This document shows positions 1 through 6,728 of a stretch of 60,714 nucleotides of DNA, piece after piece. A program made the translations under genes and the position numbers. The DNA comes from a virus. Positions within the stretch are counted from its first letter, which is position 1, and every line of letters starts with the position of its first letter. The stretch spans positions 1-60,714 of IMG/VR virus record IMGVR_UViG_3300010354_000094, one strand, 5' to 3'. A model generated the notes under the pieces. That model saw only the letters and a list, made by a program, of their open reading frames with translations. It searched no databases and was not told the origin of the DNA.

Positions 1-276
1 AGCGTTAGGGTCTTTAGCAGAGGCGGTTGTCCGGTACCTCCATCCCCGTCTTCATTACAACGGCGGTCTTACAAATATACGCTATCACATTTGTAAAACG
101 TGCTCTATCAAGAGCGTCTTTTTAGCCTTTAATCCTTTTCAAACAACTAAATCACAGCATTTAAGTGATCTTCATCCTTACGGGTAGTAGTTGAGTCCTT
201 GTTTTGGCGACAAGATTCCGTCCCTGCGATACGATTGTCCAGGTATAGGGCGCACGATATTAGCCTGCGCTAGCCT
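1..276. other. Unassigned non-coding stretch at the window edge
   Basis: No gene was recognised here. The stretch is visibly richer in G+C than its surroundings. On the minus strand no frame has a start, ribosome site and useful length. On the plus strand the frame from position 2 is open to a stop at 188-190, but its codons are unlike the neighbouring genes. Short hairpins can be drawn: GCGCA/TGCGC at 250-270, ACAAAT/ATTTGT near 71-94, and GCTCT-ATCA-AGAGC near 102-115 followed by TCTTTTT, which resembles a weak plus-strand terminator. It could be a structured RNA, a regulatory region, or the tail of a gene beyond the edge. Confidence 0.4.
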
Positions 277-711
277 TTAACCAATTAATTTGCCTTTGAT
301 ATGTGAGCCATGTACACGAACAGATATCTGTCCGTTATAATATTCGTCTGATTCTAATACTTTTCTTGTGAATTGTTCTCGAGCTTCTATATAACTACAT
401 TCTGCTTTTGATTTACAGTAATATAATATTTCTCTATAAAATTTGTCTGTGCCTAATTGTTCTACGTCTTTGTTTAGATGATCATTTGAGCCATAATATG
501 TTTGCCAGTCCGAGTCTATTTTTGATTTAATACGTTTCTTTTTCTTAGTGCCGTTTTTAAGTTTTACTGTTTTGTAGCTTACTTTTGAAAATTTACTTAA
601 TTTTTTGCCAATATATTTTTTGCCAGTGACTGTATTTGTTATGAGATAAACAAAACCAATACAGTCATCTGGAAGTTCATTAATTATCTGATTTTGATAA
701 TACCAGGACAT
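277..711 (-). CDS. GIY-YIG family endonuclease
   Basis: A 144-residue protein with the GIY-YIG nuclease core in variant form: GFVYL at residues 19-23 and KYIG at 32-35, spaced as in I-TevI and the T4 Seg enzymes. A basic stretch (TKKKKRIKSK, 55-64) follows, then an Arg/Glu-containing helix region (FYREIL, 91-96, and IEAREQ, 108-113). Such enzymes cut DNA, often as free-standing homing nucleases; repair or recombination roles are also known. It starts 3 nt after the histone-like gene, so it reads as the last gene of the 47-46 operon and not as an intron ORF. The specific role is unknown. Confidence 0.75.
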   Translation of the reverse strand: MSWYYQNQIINELPDDCIGFVYLITNTVTGKKYIGKKLSKFSKVSYKTVKLKNGTKKKKRIKSKIDSDWQTYYGSNDHLNKDVEQLGTDKFYREILYYCKSKAECSYIEAREQFTRKVLESDEYYNGQISVRVHGSHIKGKLIG

Positions 712-714
712 TGA

Positions 715-912
715 TCATTTAGCAGTCTTGGCTTCTTTACGAGCTGCTTTTTCTGCGGTAATCTCATTTCTTCTTGCTTTAACAGCCTTAGAAATTTCTG
801 CTAATGCCTTACGAGCCCTAGTTCCTGCTGCTGCATTTCCACTAGAGAATTTTTCATCTTCTTTCAAAAATTCTTCAAAGAGTTTTTGTAGCTGTACTGT
901 TGTGTTGTTCAT
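715..912 (-). CDS. Histone H1-like (Hc1 family) DNA-binding protein
   Basis: A 65-residue protein rich in Lys, Ala, Arg and Glu. The pattern LFEEFLKEDEKFSSGNAAAG followed by RARKALAEISKAVKARR resembles the chlamydial Hc1 histone core (leader helix, GNKAAAQR-like turn, basic helix). Hc1 proteins bind and compact DNA; in a phage this could help package or protect DNA, or act on the host nucleoid. Its start overlaps the end of the preceding AT-hook gene by 38 nt, suggesting coupled translation. No membrane or catalytic motif is seen. Family assignment is from pattern only. Confidence 0.65.
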   Translation of the reverse strand: MNNTTVQLQKLFEEFLKEDEKFSSGNAAAGTRARKALAEISKAVKARRNEITAEKAARKEAKTAK

Positions 913-1207
913 TCTTTTTTCCTTTTGGTCTTCCTGTTTTTTTAGGATGCAGTTTTCTATACGCCGCTTCCTGCTTTCTTCTTTCTATATCTGCTTTTTT
1001 AGCCGCTTTTGCTTCTGCATATACTAATCTACACTGTCTGTATAGTTCAGTACTGTCTTTCACCATCTTCCTACTGGCGTTACGTACCTCTAAACCATAT
1101 TCGTAATTTCTAGGAGCCCTCATAAATCGTAGATGAGAATTATGTAAGTCAACAATATTGTTGACAACACGATTGTATAACTCCTTAAATTTGTCCATTT
1201 CAGACAT
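875..1207 (-). CDS. Small basic protein with AT-hook-like motif
   Basis: A 110-residue hypothetical protein. The N-terminal half is predicted helical (FKELYNRVVNNIVDLHNSHL). The C-terminal half is strongly basic and ends in KKTGRPKGKK (residues 89-98), which contains the GRPKGKK pattern of an AT-hook that binds the minor groove of AT-rich DNA. The gene lies 5 nt after gene 46 and overlaps the Hc1-like gene, so two likely DNA binders are translated next to each other and to the recombination nuclease. An 18-bp perfect palindrome lies inside it (1148-1165). Function unknown. Confidence 0.6.
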   Translation of the reverse strand: MSEMDKFKELYNRVVNNIVDLHNSHLRFMRAPRNYEYGLEVRNASRKMVKDSTELYRQCRLVYAEAKAAKKADIERRKQEAAYRKLHPKKTGRPKGKKNEQHNSTATKTL

Positions 1208-1212
1208 TTTTG

Positions 1213-3000
1213 TTAAGCTGCCTCTATTACATCAACATCGTTTGAGTAGCTGGTAAATCCATTTTCTTTAACAACTTTTAAAACGTTGTTAACTCTACCA
1301 ACTAGTTCGTCTTTGTGTGATATTAAGTATATATTCTTATTTCTCTCCCTAGCCATTTTTTTCAAAACGGCTAATCCTGCTTCTACTCCTGCGGCATCCA
1401 TGCCTGCATCTATTAACTCATCAATAAACAATAAATTAATATTTTGATATAGACTTTCCCAAACATCTCTAAATGCAAAACTTAAAGATAGTATAAGTCG
1501 ATTTCTTTCGCCTCTGCTAAGGTTGTCAAAGTCTAAGTCTTGTCCTAACTGTGTAATTTCCACAGTAAGGTCGTTTAAAAATACAACCTTATGAGGTAAT
1601 CCTAGCTTGTCAATGTAATATGCCAATCTCTTATTAAGATAAGTCAAATTTTGATCAATAATTTTCTTTCTAATAAAGCTATCTTTATTGGTTAATAACT
1701 TTAATAAAAATTCTTGATGATCTTTAAGCTTTGTTAAATTGTTAACAGAACTCCAATCAATCTCTTGAATGGCTGTTTTCTTTAACTCTTCGATCTGTTC
1801 CTGATAAGGATTGTTTTCTTGACTTTTCTCTACCAATGCCTTTTCTAAATTACTAAGATTGTTTTTATGACTTAATGCCTCTGCTTCGGTTTCATAAAAA
1901 GTATTGGGCTTTGCTCCTTGCTTTCCAATTTTTTCAATTTCATTAACTACAAGGCCGTAATCATTGACTACTTTCAAAGCATAAGTTTCTGCATCCTGTT
2001 TATATTTTAGTGCTTCATCTAACATTTCTTTGTGTTGATGATCGTGAAGCTCATGTCCGCAGGCATGACATTTGTGATCTTGTAATTTTTCTACTTCGGC
2101 TACATATTTTTTTACAGTCTTTTCGGCCTGTGTCAACGCAGTTTCTAATGTTGCCTGTTGCTTTTTTAGGCCTAATAATTTTTTATCATTTTCTAACCAT
2201 GTCTTTAAAGATGCATGTGCTAGTATTTCTGCTTCTATATCTACAGATTCTAAATTTACAATAGCCTTTCCTAGGCTTTCTAATTCCTGGTCATGTTTAT
2301 TTGACCAAGCAGAGCTTTTTAATTCTAAGCTATTGATGCTTTTTTGAATGTTTTCATTGGCAGATTTTATCCCGTCAATTTTAAATGTTTCTACTTGGAT
2401 TAGATCTTTAGTGTTTTTAATTTCTATTTTAAGCTTTTCAGATTTTTCGCTGAGTATAGTTATACCTAACAGTTGTTCAATTACTTCTCTCTGATCAGCA
2501 GACTTCATGCTTAGAAATGGTTCTGTGTAAGTATTTAAAGCTACCAAATGCCTAAACATTGTAGGACTCATTTCTAGTAATTGATCTATGAACTTTTGTG
2601 TTTCTCTGCTATCGCCCTGACTTTCGTCGTCCTCATTAGAAGACTTTTGCTCATTATCGTCGACAAACAACTTCATAACATTTGGTTTACGGCCTCGCTC
2701 TATCCTATAGAGATTTGAATTTTTTTCAAATTCTACCGTTACCAGCATATTCTTACCGTTAGTTTTGTTTATCAAATTTTCTTTTTTGATATTAGTTAAC
2801 GCAGTACCATAAAGGCCGTAACATAGTGCATTAACAATAGTAGTTTTGCCGGTGCCGTTTCTACTACCGCTGTCGTCTCCGCCTAGGTCTAAGTTTTCAC
2901 CTAACACTAGTGTTAAAAGTTCTTTGTCGAAATCTACTGCCTGAGTCTGGTTACCAACAGATAAAAAGTTTTTAACACTGATAGATTTTATTTTGATCAT
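1213..3000 (-). CDS. 46: Recombination endonuclease subunit gp46 (SbcC/Rad50-like ATPase)
   Basis: A 595-residue ABC-type ATPase of the Rad50/SbcC/gp46 family (T4 gp46 has 560). Walker A GSRNGTGKTT is at 45-54, a long coiled coil runs through roughly 180-440 with a zinc hook CHAC at 311-314, and the C-terminal lobe has the signature LSRGERNRL and Walker B LLFIDEL near residues 500-540. With gp47 it resects DNA ends to make 3' single strands for recombination-dependent replication and host DNA breakdown. It overlaps gene 47 by 4 nt (ATGA), the usual coupled 47-46 order in T4-like phages. Confidence 0.95.
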   Translation of the reverse strand: MIKIKSISVKNFLSVGNQTQAVDFDKELLTLVLGENLDLGGDDSGSRNGTGKTTIVNALCYGLYGTALTNIKKENLINKTNGKNMLVTVEFEKNSNLYRIERGRKPNVMKLFVDDNEQKSSNEDDESQGDSRETQKFIDQLLEMSPTMFRHLVALNTYTEPFLSMKSADQREVIEQLLGITILSEKSEKLKIEIKNTKDLIQVETFKIDGIKSANENIQKSINSLELKSSAWSNKHDQELESLGKAIVNLESVDIEAEILAHASLKTWLENDKKLLGLKKQQATLETALTQAEKTVKKYVAEVEKLQDHKCHACGHELHDHQHKEMLDEALKYKQDAETYALKVVNDYGLVVNEIEKIGKQGAKPNTFYETEAEALSHKNNLSNLEKALVEKSQENNPYQEQIEELKKTAIQEIDWSSVNNLTKLKDHQEFLLKLLTNKDSFIRKKIIDQNLTYLNKRLAYYIDKLGLPHKVVFLNDLTVEITQLGQDLDFDNLSRGERNRLILSLSFAFRDVWESLYQNINLLFIDELIDAGMDAAGVEAGLAVLKKMARERNKNIYLISHKDELVGRVNNVLKVVKENGFTSYSNDVDVIEAA

Positions 3001-4013
3001 AAATTATTATAAATTTCTAATAGAACCTTTGAATTAATAGTTTCGGAATCTACATTAAGAAGTTGTTCTGTTACAATTTGATCTACACTTTCAAATGCAG
3101 TATCCGGACTATCGTCCGTGCCTGTTTCTATATTATTTTTTTCTTGAATAAGACTAATTTCTCTTATATCGTGTTCTTGAATATAAGTTTCTTTGATAAA
3201 ATTAGCCTCTTCATACGTAATATCAATGTCAAGATTAACCCTGAGATACATTTTATTTTTCATAATCTTATCTTTTTCGTCGATAAGTTTACTTAAGGTT
3301 ACAGTTCTAAATTTAGGAGCATCAGGCCAGGCAATAAATTCCGGCTTTCCACCCCACTCCATAGTCATCATACCTCGATCGTCGTCCCATGTATCTGCAA
3401 AGTTATGAGGAAAGGCATTGCCTATATACCAAACTTTACCTTGATTTTGACGTTTATGAAAGTGTCCGCTAAACACGTACTCGGGATGAGTAAAATCGTT
3501 AGCCTTAAGCTCTCCATGGTCCGGCATTTGAACCATTGCGTTCATATAGAATAACGGCAATTCAAAGTGGCCGAATATATACTTGGCTTTTATATCTTTA
3601 ACTTTTTTCCATTCGTCACCTACTAACCACGGTACTAAGGCTACATTGTCTATGACTTCTACTTTTTCAACCACAGTGACGCCTGGAATATGTCTTCCAA
3701 ATATACTACTATGAATATCACGTTTATCTTTATAAAATAAATCGTGATTTCCTGGAAACCAATAAAATTGTTCAAAGGCGGCACCTAATTTTTCTAAACA
3801 TCGGATACTAGTATCTAACGTAATCAAATTAATGCTATTTCGATTGTGGTGCCAATCTCCGAGAAAAATACAGGTTTCTGCTCCCTGTGCCTTTGCAGTA
3901 TCGATAAACCAATCTACAAAATCTTCGCAATCTTGATTATGTGTTTGACTGTTTGATTTTAATCCAAAATGAATATCAGTAAAACAAGCAACTTTCTTGA
4001 ATAATGCCATCAA
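2997..4013 (-). CDS. 47: Recombination endonuclease subunit gp47 (SbcD/Mre11-like)
   Basis: A 338-residue calcineurin-type phosphoesterase (T4 gp47 has 339). The metal-binding motifs are in order: FTDIHFG (D13, H15), GDWHHN (52-57), PGNHD (87-91) and SGHFHKRQ near 185. It forms the nuclease half of the gp46/gp47 complex. The start is ATG at 4013 or the next codon (M-M). A sigma-70-like promoter sits just upstream, overlapping the stop of gene 55, so the 47-46 group can be transcribed separately from gene 55. Confidence 0.95.
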   Translation of the reverse strand: MMALFKKVACFTDIHFGLKSNSQTHNQDCEDFVDWFIDTAKAQGAETCIFLGDWHHNRNSINLITLDTSIRCLEKLGAAFEQFYWFPGNHDLFYKDKRDIHSSIFGRHIPGVTVVEKVEVIDNVALVPWLVGDEWKKVKDIKAKYIFGHFELPLFYMNAMVQMPDHGELKANDFTHPEYVFSGHFHKRQNQGKVWYIGNAFPHNFADTWDDDRGMMTMEWGGKPEFIAWPDAPKFRTVTLSKLIDEKDKIMKNKMYLRVNLDIDITYEEANFIKETYIQEHDIREISLIQEKNNIETGTDDSPDTAFESVDQIVTEQLLNVDSETINSKVLLEIYNNL

Positions 4014-4030
4014 AAGACTCTCCTACTATT

Positions 4031-4060
4031 AGTATAGTGTTTTTTTAACAGCAAGGTCAA
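4031..4060 (-). promoter_or_regulatory. Sigma-70-type promoter for genes 47-46
   Basis: Reading the minus strand: TTGACC (4060-4055), an 18-bp spacer, then TATACT (4036-4031). The TGA stop of gene 55 lies inside the -35 box. The first downstream gene is 47, starting at 4013. Confidence 0.7.
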
Positions 4061-4965
4061 GTCTCTTCCTCTTCATCTTCGACGGTAGTTTCTTCGCTTT
4101 TTGGCATACGCATATTTTTGTACATCTCCGCTTGTCTAGCAGTTTCCTCGGCAAATTCCTGAGAAGTCTGCCTAGTTAAGCTAGGAGTTAGGCCGGACAT
4201 TTCTAATAAGTCGTCTCGGATGTTTTGATTTTTCTTTTCTAAATTTAATATTCGAGTAAAACTATTAGTAACTGCGGCAGTGTAATAAGCAAATGGATTT
4301 TCTGATTTTGATTCGTCGAATTGTAGACCAATCTGGCTTAACTGTAAAATAGCCTGTCCTCTCATTTCTTCAATATAAGTGTAACCTCGCCAGTTACTAC
4401 GCTGAGCATACCGTTCACTTAATTTAATAAACATACGTCCAAGATTTTCTGTAATCCTGCCGTGGTCCTTGCTAAACTGACCTTTGTCTAAAGTACCTTT
4501 CCAATGGCTTTTTCCAACGCAAACTAGTTCGTCGGCATCATTAAATTTCCAATGTTGAAATGGAGGAAAATTTACTTTGTCATGACTATCCGCTGTAGTT
4601 TTAGTAGTTTTTTTCCTACCAGGTGCTAAAGGAATATGCTCAAAAGTCATTATTCTAATTACAATGTCTGTCTTTTGAATTTTTTTGTAGTCTGGGGTAA
4701 CATCGGTAAGTTTAACTTTTTTATCTCCTTGAGCTCTAGCTATCATAAAAGCTTCTAGACCTAGTCTTTTGGCTCTATTTCTTTTAGCTTCTGCTACTGT
4801 TCTAATGTTTATTTTGTCCAGACTAGTTAGAATAATATCATGTTGACTATATTCGGGACTGGTAAAACTGCTGTAAGTACACTTACTCTTATGTATTTCT
4901 GCTAGTAAATCTCTATTATTAAGGTATTTTACTTTCCGCCCAGTTGGGGATGTTATTGTTGTCAT
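4057..4965 (-). CDS. 55: Late-transcription sigma factor gp55
   Basis: A 302-residue protein resembling T4 gp55, the sigma-70-family factor that directs host RNA polymerase to late promoters. The N-terminus KYLNNRDLLAEI (14-25) matches the gp55 start. The conserved core runs from about residue 160 (LSERYAQRSNWRGYTYIEEM, then SENPFAYYTAAVTNSFTRIL, LEKKNQNIRDDLLE). It is much longer than T4 gp55 (185 residues): about 100 extra residues lie between the N-terminal motif and the core, and there is an acidic tail (TTVEDEEEET). The gene has a sigma-70-type promoter and a late element upstream, so gp55 may sustain its own synthesis. Confidence 0.85.
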   Translation of the reverse strand: MTTITSPTGRKVKYLNNRDLLAEIHKSKCTYSSFTSPEYSQHDIILTSLDKINIRTVAEAKRNRAKRLGLEAFMIARAQGDKKVKLTDVTPDYKKIQKTDIVIRIMTFEHIPLAPGRKKTTKTTADSHDKVNFPPFQHWKFNDADELVCVGKSHWKGTLDKGQFSKDHGRITENLGRMFIKLSERYAQRSNWRGYTYIEEMRGQAILQLSQIGLQFDESKSENPFAYYTAAVTNSFTRILNLEKKNQNIRDDLLEMSGLTPSLTRQTSQEFAEETARQAEMYKNMRMPKSEETTVEDEEEET

Positions 4966-4989
4966 TATAACGGATACTCCTTTTTACTG

Positions 4990-5018
4990 AGTATAACTAT
5001 TGTAATAAGTTTTGTCAA
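4990..5018 (-). promoter_or_regulatory. Sigma-70-type promoter for gene 55
   Basis: Minus strand: TTGACA (5018-5013), 17-bp spacer, TATACT (4995-4990). The -35 box is an exact consensus match. A ribosome site (AAGGAG) and the gene 55 ATG follow at 4965. Confidence 0.8.
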
Positions 5019-5038
5019 CCATAGTTAACTGAGCACTT

Positions 5039-5055
5039 TATTTATTGGGTAAATA
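5039..5055. promoter_or_regulatory. Divergent pair of T4-type late promoter elements
   Basis: The 17-nt sequence TATTTATTGGGTAAATA contains TAAATA on each strand: 5050-5055 on plus, facing the structural operon, and 5044-5039 on minus, facing gene 55. T4 late promoters carry TATAAATA about 10 bp before the start. The plus element would start RNA near 5061, just before the ribosome site (AAAGGA) and ATG at 5074. Confidence 0.6.
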
Positions 5056-5073
5056 GTGGATAAAGGACTGATC

Positions 5074-5895
5074 ATGAGCGACGAAATTGATGGTAGAAAA
5101 ATAAGAACTTACTCCGGAGACCTTAAAGAACTAGGTAATTCTGTTCTTAAGGCCACCGGTCTTGGTCCTGTAATTGACGGATTAAAACAGCTAAGGCTTG
5201 GTAGAGTAAAACCTACAGCGCAACTACCCACGCCAAACTTTGATATAAAATTTGATGGCGACAGAGATTTTAGAGCAAAGATAATTCCGCCTTATGAGTA
5301 TTTTAGAAATGGTAGTTTTCCTTATACTTGGGGTAGACGTTTAGAACTTGTAAAAAATCAAGGAATTATTTTTCCTTATACTCCTACTATTACACAGGAT
5401 TATTCAGCTAGTTATAATTCTTATACGCCCACACATTCAAATTATGCTTTACATTTTTACAAAAGTTCTACACCCGGACCTATTACTGTAGCAGGAAAAT
5501 TTTCTGTTCAATCAGATGCGGACGCATTTGTATGGTTGGCTACTACACATTTACTTAGATCGTTAATGAAAATGCGATTTGGTCAAGATTCTAATGCTGG
5601 TGTTCCGCCTCCAGTATGCAGATTTAGTGCATTAGGAGATATGCAATATAAAAATGTACCAGTAGTTATACAAAATTTTCGTGTTGATTTACCTGATAGT
5701 GTTGACTACTACGCAACTAAATCTATAGAGGACGAAGGTTCTACTTTTGCTTCTGGAGGAACAATGGTTCCTGTTGTTAGTACAATCACAGTTACAATGT
5801 TGCCTATGTACAGCAGAGAAGAACTGTTAGATGCAAAACAAGTAGATGACTATATAGGTGCTACACCTAATCTAAGACAGAGAGGTTATCTATAA
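5074..5895 (+). CDS. Baseplate/tail-tube junction protein (gp48/gp54-like)
   Basis: A 273-residue structural protein. ATG 5074 is chosen because AAAGGA lies 7 nt upstream; an in-frame GTG at 5056 abuts the late promoter and would precede the expected RNA start. The C-terminal part (IQNFRVDLPDSVDYY and STITVTMLPMYSREE, near 205-250) is typical of tail-tube-fold proteins in marine T4-like phages that cap or initiate the tube on the baseplate. It is the first gene of the late structural block and overlaps gp53 by 1 nt. Whether it corresponds to T4 gp48 or gp54 cannot be told from sequence inspection. Confidence 0.6.
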   Translation: MSDEIDGRKIRTYSGDLKELGNSVLKATGLGPVIDGLKQLRLGRVKPTAQLPTPNFDIKFDGDRDFRAKIIPPYEYFRNGSFPYTWGRRLELVKNQGIIFPYTPTITQDYSASYNSYTPTHSNYALHFYKSSTPGPITVAGKFSVQSDADAFVWLATTHLLRSLMKMRFGQDSNAGVPPPVCRFSALGDMQYKNVPVVIQNFRVDLPDSVDYYATKSIEDEGSTFASGGTMVPVVSTITVTMLPMYSREELLDAKQVDDYIGATPNLRQRGYL

Positions 5896-6191
5896 TGGCA
5901 TACTCTTCAACAAGTCCTTATTTCGCTACAAAAATACAGAATAATTATCTAGGAGTTATGACTTTTAGAAATATTCCTAGTCTTGATAGTGATATTGAAT
6001 ATGAGATTTTGCCTCAATATGAAAATAGGCCTGACCTTTTAGCTTACGATTTATACGGCGATGTTAATTTATGGTGGGTATTTTCGGTGCGGAATAAAGA
6101 CATAATCAAAGATCCTATTTTTGACATGTACCCTGGTCAAAAAATAAAATTACCTACTCTTGAAACACTTAAAGCAGTGTTAGGATTCTAA
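5895..6191 (+). CDS. 53: Baseplate wedge protein gp53
   Basis: A 98-residue protein matching the N-terminal region of T4 gp53 (196 residues): YDLYGDVNLWWVFSVRNKD (52-70) followed by the LysM-like DMYPGQKIKLP (77-87). gp53 joins wedges around the baseplate hub. The short form without the T4 C-terminal half fits the small versions seen in marine relatives. It overlaps the upstream gene by 1 nt (TAATG), indicating coupled translation. Confidence 0.8.
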   Translation: MAYSSTSPYFATKIQNNYLGVMTFRNIPSLDSDIEYEILPQYENRPDLLAYDLYGDVNLWWVFSVRNKDIIKDPIFDMYPGQKIKLPTLETLKAVLGF

Positions 6192-6192
6192 T

Positions 6193-6726
6193 ATGGCTAA
6201 TAGCCCAGAAGTAAACAGAAGATCAGGGACAGCGTTCCAAACTTCGTCAACAGCTAGTCCAGACAGAGATAACCAGTTAAGGTCTAAAATTCCTAAGGCC
6301 GAATATGCAAACGAGTATAATGTTTTGCATAAGTTTAGAAGTTTTAATTACTTGTTTACATTGGCAGCAGTAAAAAACGACGCCCTTTCTAATCCAGAAT
6401 CATTACGGAATAGTTCAGATTATTTTGTTATCGCTCGTTCTTACGGTAAGAATAAACCAATAAATTCAGACAGTGCAAAAAATCCGGCAGCTAAAGGATT
6501 AATTGAAGGATTTAATTCAAAGAGTCCTGGACGATTTAATCTTTACATCAATGATGTTGATATAGAAACAGTAATGGGATTTAGTAATAAAACCAATTTG
6601 TCTATGGCAACAAAAATTAATTTTGAAATTTTTGAACCTCTGAGTATTAACGGCTTTATGGAGGCATTACAAGTATCCTCTGTGGCAGCAGGCCATACCC
6701 AATTTACTAATGCTCGTTATTGTTAA
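6193..6726 (+). CDS. Baseplate hub protein, N-terminal part (reading frame broken)
   Basis: A 177-residue ORF ending abruptly after FTNARYC. The stretch FNLYINDVDIETVMGFSN and NFEIFEPLSINGFMEALQ resembles the N-terminal part of hub proteins of marine T4-like phages, where the chain continues directly into a (Y)LLKMEFIGY-type strand. Here that strand is encoded in the -1 frame immediately after the stop. Re-reading the T at 6720 gives FTNARY-LLKMEFIGY, a smooth junction. So this and the next ORF probably represent one hub gene interrupted by a one-base change, natural or from assembly. Confidence 0.65.
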   Translation: MANSPEVNRRSGTAFQTSSTASPDRDNQLRSKIPKAEYANEYNVLHKFRSFNYLFTLAAVKNDALSNPESLRNSSDYFVIARSYGKNKPINSDSAKNPAAKGLIEGFNSKSPGRFNLYINDVDIETVMGFSNKTNLSMATKINFEIFEPLSINGFMEALQVSSVAAGHTQFTNARYC

Positions 6727-6728
6727 AA

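Noticed and set aside
1-276. tmRNA, tRNA or group I intron in the edge region
   Set aside because: Fragments such as GGGGATG, CAACTA/TAGTTG pairing and short D-arm-like hairpins caught the eye, but no T-arm, acceptor stem, tag peptide or complete P7/P3/P8 arrangement could be drawn.
1148-1165. Perfect 18-bp palindrome as an operator
   Set aside because: It lies within coding sequence (VNNIVD region) far from a start; an AT-rich genome yields such palindromes by chance.
5056-5073. GTG start for the first structural gene
   Set aside because: It abuts the TAAATA element and would lie upstream of the expected RNA start; ATG 5074 has a good ribosome site.
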